Below are positions 38,001 through 48,114 of a stretch of DNA of 64,000 nt, piece by piece. The notes under the pieces were generated by a model. The model did no database searches. It saw nothing but the letters and a program-made list of their open reading frames with translations, and was not told the DNA's origin. The DNA lies in assembly GCF_008124525.1 (NCBI RefSeq), contig NZ_VNHJ01000004.1:1-64000 (forward strand). Reading direction: 5' to 3'. Within the stretch, counting starts at the first letter, position 1. Every line of letters begins with the position of its first letter. Position numbers and translations under genes: made by a program. Origin of the DNA: Oceanicella actignis (GTDB lineage Bacteria > Pseudomonadota > Alphaproteobacteria > Rhodobacterales > Rhodobacteraceae).

Positions 38001-38464
38001 TCAGGACAGGCCCGGCGTGGATTTCTCTTCCGACAGAAGCACGTTCGATTCGACCTCGCCCACCCCCGGCAGGGTCAGGATGCGCCGGCGCAGGATGCGC
38101 TCGAAATCGGCAAGGTCGCGCGCCACCACCTTCAGCCGGTAGTCGTAGACCCCCAGCACATGCTGCACCAGCTGCACCTCGGGAATCGCGGTCACCGCGC
38201 GCTCGAAATCCTCGAGGCTGGCGCGTCCGCGCGCGGCCAGCTTGACGCCCAGGAACACCGTCACCTCGTAGCCCAGCCGCCGCAGATCGAGCCGCACGCG
38301 CCGCCCCCGGATCACGCCCTCTTCCTCGAGCCGCCGGATGCGCCGCCAGCACGCCGGCTGGCTCAGCCCCACCAGCTGCGCCACCGCCTTGGCCGAGCGG
38401 CCGCCATCCTCCTGCAGCGCGCGCAGGATCGCCATGTCCACTTCGTCGAATTCGGCGCGCGCGC

Positions 38465-38468
<4 letters not shown>
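38001..38468 (-). CDS. Lrp/AsnC family transcriptional regulator
   Basis: A 155-residue Lrp-type regulator: N-terminal helix-turn-helix (VDMAILRALQEDGGRSAKAVAQLVGLSQPACWRRIRRLEEEGVI, about 7-50) and a C-terminal RAM ligand-binding domain (VFLGVKLAARGRASLEDFERAV..LVQHVLGVYDYRLKVVARDL). It is the second of two tandem paralogues joined by an ATGA overlap. The two are close in sequence and may form hetero-oligomers. The effector is probably an amino acid. Confidence 0.93.
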
Positions 38469-40079
<1,611 letters not shown>

Positions 40080-40117
40080 GCCCTTCCCGTCGGACGGCCA
40101 GGCGGCCGACCGCGACT

Positions 40118-40154
40118 GCGCCCCGGACGCCCAGCGCGCCGGGGCGCTTTTTTT
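40118..40154 (+). terminator. Rho-independent terminator of ilvC
   Basis: Arms 40118-40126 and 40139-40147 form a perfect 9-bp GC stem followed by seven T residues (40148-40154), 38 bases after the ilvC stop. Confidence 0.92.
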
Positions 40155-40196
40155 CGTCGTCGCACCTGGGTCCGCCTCGGGCAAGCCTTTCAATTC

Positions 40197-40216
40197 GCGC
40201 CTCCGGCGCGCTTTTT
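40197..40216 (+). terminator. Possible second terminator
   Basis: A short GCGCC/GGCGC stem followed by a C and then five T residues lies about 40 bases after the main ilvC terminator. It could act as a backup, insulating the YeeE/YedE promoter. Confidence 0.4.
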
Positions 40217-40256
40217 CGTTTGCGCCTCTGGCGCCGGGCCCGTTTCGCGCCTATAC

Positions 40257-40272
40257 ATTCAACATCACGAAT
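40257..40272. promoter_or_regulatory. SqrR/BigR-type operator, ATTC-N8-GAAT
   Basis: ATTC (40257-40260), eight bases, and GAAT (40269-40272) match the palindrome reported for the persulfide-sensing repressor SqrR of Rhodobacter, extended to CATTC/GAATG. A -10-like TATACA (40252-40257) overlaps it. It lies 38 bases before the first YeeE/YedE gene, so repression relieved by sulfide or persulfide is predicted. No sqrR/bigR gene is in the window. Confidence 0.65.
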
Positions 40273-40310
40273 GCAACCGCCGCCGCGCGCGGCGATCGGA
40301 AGGAGGGAAC

Positions 40311-40724
40311 ATGAACCCCGACTGGATCAACGGCCTTGTCGGCGGCGCGCTGATCGGCGCCGCGGCGGCGCTGCTGCTGCTCGCCAACGGGCGAATCGCC
40401 GGCATCAGCGGCATTCTGGGCGGCCTGCTCGAACCCTCGCCCCGCGACGTCTGGGTCGAGCGCGCGCTCTTCGTCCTCGGACTGGCGGCCGCGCCGCTGG
40501 TCTACATGACCCTGTTCGGCCCCAAGAGCATCGAGATCGCGCGCGATCCGGCGCTGCTGGCGGCGGGCGGGCTGCTGGTGGGCTTCGGCTCGCGGCTGGG
40601 CTCGGGCTGCACCTCGGGGCACGGCGTGTGCGGCGCGGCGCGGCTTTCGGCGCGCTCGATCGCGGCGCTGTGCACCTTCATGACCACGGCCGTGATCACG
40701 GTCTGGCTGGTCCGTCATTTCTGA
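40311..40724 (+). CDS. YeeE/YedE family half-transporter (first of pair)
   Basis: A 137-residue membrane protein with four helices. It carries the conserved Cys signature GSRLGSGCTSGHGVCG (about 94-109) of the YeeE/YedE (TsuA, PmpA) family, whose members move thiosulfate or other reduced sulfur species through Cys relays. It is a half-size form that must pair with the next gene. GGAAGGAGG precedes the ATG. Regulation by a persulfide repressor is suggested by the operator just upstream. Confidence 0.92.
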   Translation: MNPDWINGLVGGALIGAAAALLLLANGRIAGISGILGGLLEPSPRDVWVERALFVLGLAAAPLVYMTLFGPKSIEIARDPALLAAGGLLVGFGSRLGSGCTSGHGVCGAARLSARSIAALCTFMTTAVITVWLVRHF

Positions 40725-40734
40725 GGAGCGAAAC

Positions 40735-41175
40735 ATGCGCAAGCTGGTCTCCTTTCTGTCGGGCCTGATCTTCGGCCTCGGGCTGATGATCTCGGACATG
40801 GTCAACCCCGCGCGGGTGCTGGCCTTTCTGGACCTCGCCGCGATCCCGGCGGGGGCCTGGGATCCGACGCTGATCTTCGTCATGGGCGGCGCGATGATCG
40901 TCAGCGCCGCCGCCTGGGCCGTGGCCGCGCGCCGGCGCGAGGCGGCGCTGGGCGGGCCGATTCCCGCGCCGCGCCAGGGCATCGACTGGCGGCTTCTGAC
41001 CGGGTCGGCCATCTTCGGCGTCGGCTGGGGGCTGGTGGGGATCTGCCCCGGGCCGGCCATCGTCGGCATGGCCGTGGGCGGCGCGCCCTCGCTGCTGTTC
41101 GTCGCCGCCATGATCGCGGGAATGATCGTCTACCGCCTGTTCGACGCGGCGCTTGCGCGGCGGGCCGCGGCCTGA
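40735..41175 (+). CDS. YeeE/YedE family half-transporter (DUF6691-type, second of pair)
   Basis: A 146-residue membrane protein with four helices and the second Cys motif GLVGICPGPAIVG (about 101-113), with ISDMVNPARVLAFLDLA near the N-terminus. It begins 10 bases after the first half and completes the PmpAB-type pair. In other proteobacteria such pairs are found with bigR, sulfur dioxygenases or rhodaneses; none is present here. Confidence 0.92.
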   Translation: MRKLVSFLSGLIFGLGLMISDMVNPARVLAFLDLAAIPAGAWDPTLIFVMGGAMIVSAAAWAVAARRREAALGGPIPAPRQGIDWRLLTGSAIFGVGWGLVGICPGPAIVGMAVGGAPSLLFVAAMIAGMIVYRLFDAALARRAAA

Positions 41176-41179
41176 CCGC

Positions 41180-41194
41180 TTAACCGCCGGTTTA
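41180..41194. promoter_or_regulatory. CtrA-like site TTAA-N7-TTTA
   Basis: TTAA (41180-41183), seven bases, TTTA (41191-41194) differs by one base from TTAA-N7-TTAA and is also partly palindromic (TTAACCG..CGGTTTA). It starts 5 bases after the YeeE/YedE stop and 62 bases before the next start codon. Confidence 0.3.
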
Positions 41195-41255
41195 CCAAGA
41201 ACGCGCATCCTGCCTTCTGCGGCGGCGCCCCCGGCCGCCGGAAATGGAGGCCAAG

Positions 41256-41933
41256 ATGCGCGTTCCCACTCCCCTTCCCCTCGCGGCCGCGCTGGCCGCG
41301 GCGCTTCCCCTTTCCGCGCAGGCCGGCGCCTGGACGGCCGAGCCCGGCGCGACCTTCTTCAGCCAGTCCCGCAGCTTCGACACATGGGGCGAGCCGCGCG
41401 CGCGCCTCGACAGCTATCTCGAGCATGGCTGGCGCGAGGGCGTGACCGTCGGCGGCGGCATGTCCCGGCGCGAGGGCGTCGGCGGCGCCGAGCTGACGCG
41501 CGCGGCGGCCTTCGTGCGCCAGCGCGTCTGGCAGGGCGCGTCGGGCGAGGTCGCCTCGGTCGAGTTCGAGGCCGCCGGCGACGCCGGATCGGGTCTTGAA
41601 AGCGCCATGCGCCTGCGCCTCGGGCGCGGCTTCGCGCTGGGTTCCGGCGGCGGCTTCGCCGAGGCCGAGCTCGGCTACGTCTCGGCCCTTGGCGGCGGCG
41701 ACGGGCGCGCGCAGATGGGCGCGACGCTGGGCGCGCGCCCGGCCGCGGGCTGGCTGGCCATGGCGCGCGGCGCGATCGAGACCGGCGACTCGCGCCGCCT
41801 CAACGCCGAAGCCAGCCTCGTGCGCGAGATTTCTCCGCGCGCCAGCCTCTCCTTCACCATGGGCGCCGAGGACTGGAGCGCCGGCGGCCCCGGCGGCGCG
41901 CATCTGCGCATCGGCATCTGGCGCAGGTTCTGA
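41256..41933 (+). CDS. Putative outer-membrane beta-barrel protein, unknown
   Basis: A 225-residue exported protein. The signal peptide is about 1-23 (VPTPLPLAAALAAALPLSAQA). The rest is a run of alternating hydrophobic strands and Gly-rich turns ending in HLRIGIWRRF, a typical outer-membrane barrel C-terminus (final Phe). No family was recognised; the pattern suggests an 8-12-strand barrel. GGAGG just before the ATG at 41256 decides the start over an ATG at 41244. It converges on the thiamine operon. Confidence 0.7.
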   Translation: MRVPTPLPLAAALAAALPLSAQAGAWTAEPGATFFSQSRSFDTWGEPRARLDSYLEHGWREGVTVGGGMSRREGVGGAELTRAAAFVRQRVWQGASGEVASVEFEAAGDAGSGLESAMRLRLGRGFALGSGGGFAEAELGYVSALGGGDGRAQMGATLGARPAAGWLAMARGAIETGDSRRLNAEASLVREISPRASLSFTMGAEDWSAGGPGGAHLRIGIWRRF

Positions 41934-41952
41934 GCCGGCCCCCCGGCGCGGT

Positions 41953-42717
41953 TCAGTCCCCGGTCGTCTCGCCCGGCGCGAAGCCAAGCCGCGCCAGCGC
42001 CGCGGCGCAGGCCGCCTCCACTCCGGCCCGCAGCGCCAGCGCCAGCGCCGCCAGAACGGCGAGGGCGGCGAACATCAGGTCGGTCTGCGCGCGCCCGTTG
42101 GCCAGCAGCATCAGATAGCCCAGGCCGCGCCCCGAGCCGACCCACTCGCCCACCACCGCGCCGATGGGCGCCGTCGTCGCCGCGATCCGCAGCCCCGCCG
42201 CCAGATGCGGCGCCGCCGCCGGCGCGCGGATGCGCAGCAGGATCGCGCCGGGCCGCGCGCCCAGGTTGCGCGCCAGCTCGATCCATGCGGGATCGGCGCC
42301 GCGCAGCCCGTCGTGAAAGGCCGAGGCGACGGGGAAGAAGATGATCAGCACCGCCATCGCGATCTTGGGCGCCATGCCGTAGCCCATCCACAGCGTCAGC
42401 ATGGGCGCCAGCGCAAAGACTGGCAGCGCCTGGCTGACCGTCAGCGCGGGCCGCAGCGCGCGCTCGAGCGGGCGGCTCGCGGCCATGGCCAGCGCCGCCC
42501 CGATCCCCAGCGCCGCGCCGATCGCCAGGCCGGCCAGGATCTCGGCCGCCGTCGCGGCGGCGTGTTCGGCCAGCAGCGCGCGCGCGCGCCACGCCGTCTG
42601 CGCCACGCGCGAGGGCGCCGGCAGGATGTAGGGCGGCGCCGCGCCCAGGCGCGCGGCCGCCTCCCACAGCCCAAGCCCCGCGCAGGCGGGCAGCGCGCGC
42701 GCCAGACCCGCCCTCAT
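41953..42717 (-). CDS. thiX: ABC transporter permease, thiamine-precursor type
   Basis: A 254-residue inner-membrane permease of the NitT/TauT/Thi class. It has about six helices and the EAA loop ELARNLGARPGAILLRIRAPAAAPHLAAGLRIA. It is the last gene of the riboswitch-controlled thiamine operon and overlaps the ATPase gene by 4 bases (ATGA). By position and family it should import a pyrimidine precursor (HMP or formyl-aminopyrimidine). The precise ligand is inferred. Confidence 0.88.
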   Translation of the reverse strand: MRAGLARALPACAGLGLWEAAARLGAAPPYILPAPSRVAQTAWRARALLAEHAAATAAEILAGLAIGAALGIGAALAMAASRPLERALRPALTVSQALPVFALAPMLTLWMGYGMAPKIAMAVLIIFFPVASAFHDGLRGADPAWIELARNLGARPGAILLRIRAPAAAPHLAAGLRIAATTAPIGAVVGEWVGSGRGLGYLMLLANGRAQTDLMFAALAVLAALALALRAGVEAACAAALARLGFAPGETTGD

Positions 42718-43439
42718 GCCGCCATGGCCCGCATCGCGCGCAGCAGCGCCGCCTGCGCCCGCAGCGCGCCCGGATCGTCCAGCGGCCGCGGCGGCCGGCC
42801 GGGCGGCGGCGCGAGCGTGCGCGCGCCTTCGGCGCCAAGCAGGATGATCCGGTCGGCCATGCGCGCCGCCTCGGCCGCGTCATGGGTCACCATGATCACC
42901 GTGCGTCCGGCCAGAAGCCGCGCCGCCAGCTCCTGCATGCGCGCGCGCAGACCCGCGTCCAGCGCCGAGAAGGGCTCGTCCAGCAGCGCGATGGGGCGTT
43001 CCTCCATCAGCAGCCGCGCCAGCGCCACGCGCTGGCGCTGCCCGCCCGACAGCCCCCGGGGGCGGCGGCGCGCCATGCCCGCCATGCCCACCGCCGCCAG
43101 CAGCGAATCGGCCCGCCCGGGCGGCGGCGGAACGCCCCGCAGGCGCGGCCCCAGCTCGACATTGCCGCGCAGGTCGAGCCAGGGCAGAAGCGCCGCCTCC
43201 TGCGCCATCAGCGCCGCGCGCGGCGCCGCCGGCGCGCCGTCCGACGCCGCGATCCGCGCCTGCCCCGGCTGGTCGTCCAGCCCCGCGATCACGCGCAGCA
43301 GGGTCGACTTGCCCGCCCCCGAAGGGCCGAGGAGGCAGCTCCAGGCGCCGGCGGGAAAGGCGATCTCGAGCGGCGGCGTCAACGCCCGCCCGCCCGCGCG
43401 CAACGCCCCGCGCAGCGTCAGCCCGGGCGGCGCGCTCAT
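42714..43439 (-). CDS. thiZ: ABC transporter ATP-binding protein, thiamine-precursor type
   Basis: The ATPase of the importer, 241 residues. Walker A is [11 protein letters not shown] (about 36-46), signature LSGGQRQRVALARLL, Walker B PIALLDEPFSALD, H-loop VTHDAAEAARMADRI. It overlaps both neighbours as ATGA. The N-terminal part (LTLRGALRAGGRALTPPLEIAFPAG) is a normal ABC start; the ATG at 43439 was chosen accordingly. Confidence 0.92.
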   Translation of the reverse strand: MSAPPGLTLRGALRAGGRALTPPLEIAFPAGAWSCLLGPSGAGKSTLLRVIAGLDDQPGQARIAASDGAPAAPRAALMAQEAALLPWLDLRGNVELGPRLRGVPPPPGRADSLLAAVGMAGMARRRPRGLSGGQRQRVALARLLMEERPIALLDEPFSALDAGLRARMQELAARLLAGRTVIMVTHDAAEAARMADRIILLGAEGARTLAPPPGRPPRPLDDPGALRAQAALLRAMRAMAA

Positions 43440-44431
43440 CGCGCGGGCGGCGCGGCCGGCGGCGCCATCAGCAGCTCGTCGGCCGGGCGCGGCTGCGCGA
43501 TCAGCCCGGCGGCGTGCAGGAAGGCCTCGAAGCGGGCGTAGCGCCCCTCGTCGCGCGCGGCCGGACGCAGCGCCAGGCGCGGCAGGGTCGCCGCCCAGGC
43601 CTGCCGGTTGAGCGCGTCGTCCAGCTCGGGCGCGTAGGAGACGAAATCGCGCCACGCCTCTTCGGGGTGGTTGAGGATGAACAGCGTCGCCTCCTCGACC
43701 GCGGCCAGGAAGCGGCGCCCGGCCTCGGGGTCGAGCCGCGCGGGGTTGGCGACGTAGATCAGCTCGTCATAGACGGGAACGCCATGCTCTTCGGGATGGA
43801 AGCAACGCCCCTCGACGCCCTCGAGGCGCATCTGCGCCAGCTCGAAATTGCGGAAGGCGCCGATGACCGCATCCACCTGCCCCGACATGACCGAGGGCGA
43901 GAGCGACCAGTTGACGTTGACCAGCTCGACATCCGCCTCGCTCAGCCCCGCCGAGCGCAGCATCGCGCCCAGAACCGCGCGCTCCATCCCCGCCACCGAG
44001 TAGCCGATGCGCCGCCCGCGCAGGTCGGCGATGGCGCGCACCGGCCCGTCGGCGCGCACGAGCAGGCAGTTGAGCGGCGTGGCCACCAGCGTGCCGAGCC
44101 GGCGCAGCGGCATGTCCTGGGCGCGCTGAAGGTGCAGCTGCGGCTGGTAGGAGACGGCGATGTCGGCCGCCCCCGCCGCGGCCATGCGAGGCGGATCGGA
44201 CGGGTCGGCGGGAGCGACGATGCGCAGCTCGAGCCCGTGGCGCGCGAAGATGCCGCGCTGCTGCGCGACGATGATCGGGGCGTGGTCGGGGTTGACGAAC
44301 CAGTCGAGCGCCAGGGTCAGCCGCTGGGCCGCGGCGGCGGGCGCCGCGCTCAGGCCAAGGGCCAGGGCGGCGGCGGCCAGGGGGCGCGCGGCGCGCGCGC
44401 AGGCGCGGCGCAGGAAGGTCGGGCGGGTCAT
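43436..44431 (-). CDS. thiY: ABC transporter substrate-binding protein, ThiY/NMT1-like
   Basis: A 331-residue periplasmic binding protein with a Tat- or Sec-like signal (RACARAARPLAAAALALGLSAAPAAAA). The mature part begins LTLALDWFVNPDHAPIIVAQQ, the NMT1/ThiY signature for pyrimidine precursors of thiamine, and continues RRIGYSVAGMERAVLGAML and DELIYVANPARLDPE. It would capture HMP or N-formyl-4-amino-5-aminomethyl-2-methylpyrimidine. The start overlaps the thiE stop (ATGA). Confidence 0.92.
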   Translation of the reverse strand: MTRPTFLRRACARAARPLAAAALALGLSAAPAAAAQRLTLALDWFVNPDHAPIIVAQQRGIFARHGLELRIVAPADPSDPPRMAAAGAADIAVSYQPQLHLQRAQDMPLRRLGTLVATPLNCLLVRADGPVRAIADLRGRRIGYSVAGMERAVLGAMLRSAGLSEADVELVNVNWSLSPSVMSGQVDAVIGAFRNFELAQMRLEGVEGRCFHPEEHGVPVYDELIYVANPARLDPEAGRRFLAAVEEATLFILNHPEEAWRDFVSYAPELDDALNRQAWAATLPRLALRPAARDEGRYARFEAFLHAAGLIAQPRPADELLMAPPAAPPAR

Positions 44432-45087
44432 GTCGTTCTCCTTTCCAATGCCCCCGGGGGGGCGGGATCCGCGGCGGCGCGCGGAACGTCCTCCAGCGCC
44501 GCCAGCCATTCGCGCACGCGCGCCTCGGGGTCGCGCGCCATGGTCACGTCGGTGACGACGGCCACGCAGTCGGCCCCCGCCGCCAGCGCCGCCGCGCCGC
44601 GCGCGGGCGTCATGCCGCCGATGGCCACCAGCGGCAGCGGGCCGCACAGCGCCCGCCAGCGCCGCAGCCGCGCCAGCCCCTGGGGGCGGTGCTTCATGGG
44701 CTTGAGCGTGGTGGCGTGGATTGGCCCCAGCGCCACGTGATCGGGCCGCGCCGCCAGCGCGCGGGCCAGCTCGGCCTCGTCATGCGTGCTCAGCCCAAGG
44801 CGCAGGCCGGCGGCGCGGATGGCGCCCAGATCGGCGCCGTCAAGGTCCTCCTGCCCCAGATGGACGGCGGCGCAGCCCTCGTCCAGCGCCAGGCGCCAGT
44901 GATCGTTGACCACCAGCAGCGCGCCGTGGCGGGCGCACAGATCGCGCGCCTCGGCGATCATGGCGCGCAACGTCCGCGTGCCGGCGCCCTTCACGCGCAG
45001 CTGCGCCATGCGCACGCCCAGCGGCAGCATGCGGGCGAACCATTCGGGGTGATCGAAGATCGGGTAGAAGCGCGCCGGCAGGGTCAT
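44428..45087 (-). CDS. thiE: Thiamine phosphate synthase
   Basis: Joins HMP-PP and thiazole phosphate to thiamine phosphate. The 219-residue TIM barrel has the substrate motif [10 protein letters not shown] (QLRxK), [26 protein letters not shown], the diphosphate loop [13 protein letters not shown] and the IGGMTP phosphate site. It is the complete ThiE of this genome region, unlike the divergent copy at 15392. It overlaps thiG and the binding-protein gene by 4 bases each. Confidence 0.95.
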   Translation of the reverse strand: MTLPARFYPIFDHPEWFARMLPLGVRMAQLRVKGAGTRTLRAMIAEARDLCARHGALLVVNDHWRLALDEGCAAVHLGQEDLDGADLGAIRAAGLRLGLSTHDEAELARALAARPDHVALGPIHATTLKPMKHRPQGLARLRRWRALCGPLPLVAIGGMTPARGAAALAAGADCVAVVTDVTMARDPEARVREWLAALEDVPRAAADPAPPGALERRTT

Positions 45088-45914
45088 GAGAAGGGCCTCC
45101 CGGCCACGGGCGTCGAGGGGGTCGCCGTCTCGCGCGGCGGAATGGGCCCGGCCGCGCGGCCAAGCGCGCCGGCCTCGACCGCGCGGGCGAAGGCGCGGGC
45201 CATGCGCGCCGGATCGGCCGCGCGCGCGACGGCGGTGTTGACCAGCACCGCGTCGAAGCCCATCTCGAGCGCCGCCGCCGCGTGGCTGGGCAGCCCGAGC
45301 CCGGCGTCGATGACCATGGGCACATCGGGAAAGCAGCGGCGCAGGGCGCGCAGCCCATGCGGATTGGCCAGCCCCAGCCCGGCCCCGATCGGCGCGCCCC
45401 AGGGCATCAGCACCTGGCAGCCCGCCTCGAGCAGGCGCTCGGCCAGGACCGCGTCCTCGGTGGCGTAGGGAAAGACGCGAAAGCCCTCGGCGCACAGGAT
45501 GCGCGCCGCCTCGACCAGGCCGAAGGGGTCGGGCGCCAGCGTGTCGGCCCGGCCGATGACCTCGAGCTTGATCCAGTCCGTGCCGAACAGCTCGCGCGCC
45601 ATCTGGGCGGTGGTCACGGCCTCGCGGGCGGTGAAGCACCCGGCGGTGTTGGGCAGCACCGGCGCGCCCAGGCCGCGCACCAGCTCCCAGAAGGCGGCGC
45701 CGGCGCGCGCGCCGGCGTCCTCGCGGCGCAAGGAAACCGTCACCGCCGCGGGCCGGGCCGCGCGCGCCGCCTCGGCCAGCGCCGCCGGCGACGGGTAGCC
45801 CGCCGTTCCCAGCATGAGGGCCGAGCGCATGCGCCGCCCGTAGAAGATGGGTCCGCCGGCGTCGTCCTGCGGCTCGGGCGCGGGTTCGGGTCCGGCATGG
45901 GGCGCGCGGGTCAT
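45084..45914 (-). CDS. thiG: Thiazole synthase
   Basis: Forms the thiazole phosphate ring from deoxyxylulose phosphate, dehydroglycine and ThiS thiocarboxylate. The 276-residue TIM barrel has the Schiff-base Lys in DWIKLEVIG, the family motifs [14 protein letters not shown] and [14 protein letters not shown] (here QVLMPWGAP), and [32 protein letters not shown]. The first 20 residues ([18 protein letters not shown]) are an extra Pro-rich tail; an internal Met at about 29 is an alternative start. Three bases separate it from thiS. Confidence 0.95.
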   Translation of the reverse strand: MTRAPHAGPEPAPEPQDDAGGPIFYGRRMRSALMLGTAGYPSPAALAEAARAARPAAVTVSLRREDAGARAGAAFWELVRGLGAPVLPNTAGCFTAREAVTTAQMARELFGTDWIKLEVIGRADTLAPDPFGLVEAARILCAEGFRVFPYATEDAVLAERLLEAGCQVLMPWGAPIGAGLGLANPHGLRALRRCFPDVPMVIDAGLGLPSHAAAALEMGFDAVLVNTAVARAADPARMARAFARAVEAGALGRAAGPIPPRETATPSTPVAGRPFS

Positions 45915-45917
45915 GGC

Positions 45918-46115
45918 TCAGCCCCCCTGCCGGGGCGAGACGATCTCGATCTCGTCGCCCTCGGCCAGCGGCTCTTGCGCGCGCGCCGAGGCGGGCACGA
46001 AGCGCCCGTTGCGGGCGGTGGCGACGGCGCGCGGGTCGTGACCCAGCGCCTCGATGAGCTCGGCCAGGTTGCGCGCACCGGCGCGCGCGGGCTCTCCGTT
46101 AATTCTCAGCAGCAT
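45918..46115 (-). CDS. thiS: Sulfur carrier protein ThiS
   Basis: A 65-residue ubiquitin-fold carrier ending in Gly-Gly (SPRQGG), the residue pair that is adenylated by ThiF and turned into a thiocarboxylate. [25 protein letters not shown] and FVPASARAQEPLAEGDEIEIVSP are characteristic. It overlaps the end of thiO by 17 bases. No thiF is in the operon, so ThiF or MoeB must be encoded elsewhere. Confidence 0.93.
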   Translation of the reverse strand: MLLRINGEPARAGARNLAELIEALGHDPRAVATARNGRFVPASARAQEPLAEGDEIEIVSPRQGG

Positions 46116-47091
46116 GGTCCATCAGCTCCGGCATGCGCCCGTCCAGCAGGTGTTCGGCGGCCATGCGCGCCAGAACGGGCGCCATGAGAAAGCCGTGCCG
46201 GAACAGGCCGTTGACGTGAATCCTGTCGCCCTGTCGGCGCAGGCGCGGGATGTTGTCGGGAAAGGCGGGGCGCGCATCGGCGCCCAGCTCGAGGATCTCG
46301 GCCTCGGCCAGGGCCGGGTGAAGGGCCAGCGCGACGCTCAGCAGCTCGTGCGCCGAGCGCGCGCGCGCCGGGCCGCGCCAGTCGCTTTCGATCTGCGTGG
46401 CCCCCAGCATCAGCGCGCCGCCCGCGCGGGGGGTGACGTAGATCGGGTGGCGCGGATGCAGCACGCGCACCGGCCGGCCGAGGCGAAGCTCGGCGCCGCG
46501 CAGGATCATCATCTCGCCGCGGACGCCGCGCAGATCGGGCAAGAGGTCGCGCGCGCCAAGCCCGCGGCAGTCGAGCGTGGCCGCCGGGCGCGGCGCCGCC
46601 GGGTCGAGGGCGCGCGCCACCTCGACGCCGCGCGCCGCCAGCCCGTCGCGCAGCGCGGCCAGCGCGGCGCGCGGGTCCAGATGCGCCTCGTCGGGAAAGA
46701 ACAGCGCGCGCGAGAAGCGCCCGCCAAGGTCGGGCTCGAGCGCCGCCAGCGCCTCGGCGTCCAGCATCCGCCAGCCCGAGCTGCGCGCGGCGAAGGCGTC
46801 AAGCGCCGCGCCGTCGCCGGGCAGCGCCACCACCAGCGAGCCTGCCCGCGTCACCTGCGCGCCGCGCGCCGCCCACCAGTCGGCGGCCTCGCGGCCGAGG
46901 CGGGCGATCAGGGGGTCGGCGCTCTCGGCCTCGCAGTCGGGGGCCAGCATGCCGCCCGCCCACCACGAGCAGCCCTGCGGCCCCGGCCCGCCGGCGGGAT
47001 CGACGATTCGCACCGGCGCGCCGCGCGCGGCCAGCTCGGCCGCCGCGCACAGCCCCGCCACGCCCGCGCCAAGGACGAGGAACCGCGTCAT
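46099..47091 (-). CDS. thiO: Glycine oxidase / FAD-dependent ThiO
   Basis: A DAO-type flavoprotein of 330 residues that oxidises glycine to the imine needed by ThiG under aerobic conditions. The FAD dinucleotide motif is [21 protein letters not shown] (residues 3-23), the middle has [21 protein letters not shown], and the end has [21 protein letters not shown] and [12 protein letters not shown]. The presence of thiO rather than thiH points to an aerobic lifestyle. The ATG at 47091 overlaps the thiD stop (ATGA). Confidence 0.94.
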   Translation of the reverse strand: MTRFLVLGAGVAGLCAAAELAARGAPVRIVDPAGGPGPQGCSWWAGGMLAPDCEAESADPLIARLGREAADWWAARGAQVTRAGSLVVALPGDGAALDAFAARSSGWRMLDAEALAALEPDLGGRFSRALFFPDEAHLDPRAALAALRDGLAARGVEVARALDPAAPRPAATLDCRGLGARDLLPDLRGVRGEMMILRGAELRLGRPVRVLHPRHPIYVTPRAGGALMLGATQIESDWRGPARARSAHELLSVALALHPALAEAEILELGADARPAFPDNIPRLRRQGDRIHVNGLFRHGFLMAPVLARMAAEHLLDGRMPELMDHAAEN

Positions 47092-47954
47092 GCTTCCGCT
47101 TCCGCCCCGGCGCCGGGTTCGGCCGCCGGGCCCATGGGCGTGGGTTCGGGAACGGCGGGGGGCCAGAGCGCGTGGAAGTGGTGCACCGGGCCGCGCCCGC
47201 GCCCCACCGCCAGCGCATCGGCCGCGCGGATGGCCGCGTGCAGCCAGGCATGCGCGCGCCCGACGGCGTCCGGCAGCGCCCAGCCGCGCGCCAGCAGCGC
47301 CGCGATGGCAGCCGACAGGGTGCACCCCGTGCCATGCGTGCGCCGCGTGGCGATGCGCGGCGCGGCGAAGGCGACCTCGCCGCCGGGCCAGACCAGCACG
47401 TCGCGGCAGATCTCGCCCTCGGCATGCCCGCCCTTGACCAGCGCCGCGCGCGCGCCCAGCGCCACCAGCGCGCGCGCCTGCGAGAGCGCCTCGGCCGCGT
47501 CGCGCGCCGGCGGCCGGCCCAGGAGCCGCGCCGCCTCGGGCAGGTTCGGCGTCACCAGCGCCGCGCGGGGCAGCAGGCGCGCGCGCAGGGCGTCCTCGGC
47601 ATCGGGGCTGAGCAGGGCGTCGCCCGACTTGGCCGTCATCACCGGGTCAAGCACCGCCGGCGCGGCCAGAAGGTCGAGCGACTCGACGACCGCCTCGACG
47701 ATCTCGGCATTGGCCAGCATCCCGATCTTGACGGCGGCGGGGGGCATGTCGGCCGCCACCGCCGCGATCTGCGCGCGCACCAGCGCCGGCTCCAGCGCCT
47801 GCGCCGCGGTCACCGCGCAGGTGTTCTGCGCCGTCACCGCCGTCAGCGCGCAGGCGCCGTGCACGCCAAGGGCCGCGAAGGTCTTGAGGTCGGCCTGGAC
47901 GCCGGCGCCGCCTCCGCTGTCGGAGCCGGCGATGGTCAAAGCGACGGGGGTCAT
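47088..47954 (-). CDS. thiD: Hydroxymethylpyrimidine/phosphomethylpyrimidine kinase
   Basis: Phosphorylates HMP and HMP-P to HMP-PP. The 288-residue ribokinase-like product starts [27 protein letters not shown] (signature) and has [15 protein letters not shown] and the anion hole [21 protein letters not shown]. It is the first gene of the operon, directly behind the TPP riboswitch, and its GGAGGA ribosome site lies in a hairpin. The last 25 residues are an Ala/Glu/Pro-rich extension. Confidence 0.95.
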   Translation of the reverse strand: MTPVALTIAGSDSGGGAGVQADLKTFAALGVHGACALTAVTAQNTCAVTAAQALEPALVRAQIAAVAADMPPAAVKIGMLANAEIVEAVVESLDLLAAPAVLDPVMTAKSGDALLSPDAEDALRARLLPRAALVTPNLPEAARLLGRPPARDAAEALSQARALVALGARAALVKGGHAEGEICRDVLVWPGGEVAFAAPRIATRRTHGTGCTLSAAIAALLARGWALPDAVGRAHAWLHAAIRAADALAVGRGRGPVHHFHALWPPAVPEPTPMGPAAEPGAGAEAEA

Positions 47955-47958
47955 CTGT

Positions 47959-47992
47959 CGTCCTCCATCTTGCGCCGCGCGCAAGGAGGACG
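47959..47992 (-). promoter_or_regulatory. Shine-Dalgarno-masking hairpin before thiD
   Basis: Arms CGTCCTCC/GGAGGACG (47985-47992 and 47959-47966) and inner arms TTGCGC/GCGCAA (47979-47984 and 47970-47975) form a two-part stem with a 3-base bulge and 3-base loop. The 3' arm contains GGAGGA, the thiD ribosome site, 6 bases before the ATG. It is well placed to be the expression platform of the TPP riboswitch, acting on translation. Confidence 0.75.
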
Positions 47993-48030
47993 AAAGGACG
48001 CGCCAAGCCCCTGAAAGGCCGCGCTTCGCT

Positions 48031-48114
48031 CCGTTCCCTACGCCGGCATGACCCGGATCAGGTTCGATGGGTCGGTCCAAGACCTCTCAGCCCCCTTGCG
48101 GGGCGCCCCAACGG
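48031..48114 (-). promoter_or_regulatory. TPP riboswitch (THI element)
   Basis: On the minus strand the conserved aptamer blocks appear in order: GGGGCGCC near the 5' end, GGGCTGAGA (about 48084-48096), CCATCGAACCTGATC, CGGGTCATGCCGGCGTAGGGAA at the 3' end (48034-48055). These are the J2-4, pyrimidine-sensor and pyrophosphate-sensor parts of the TPP class. It lies 77 bases upstream of thiD. Confidence 0.96.
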
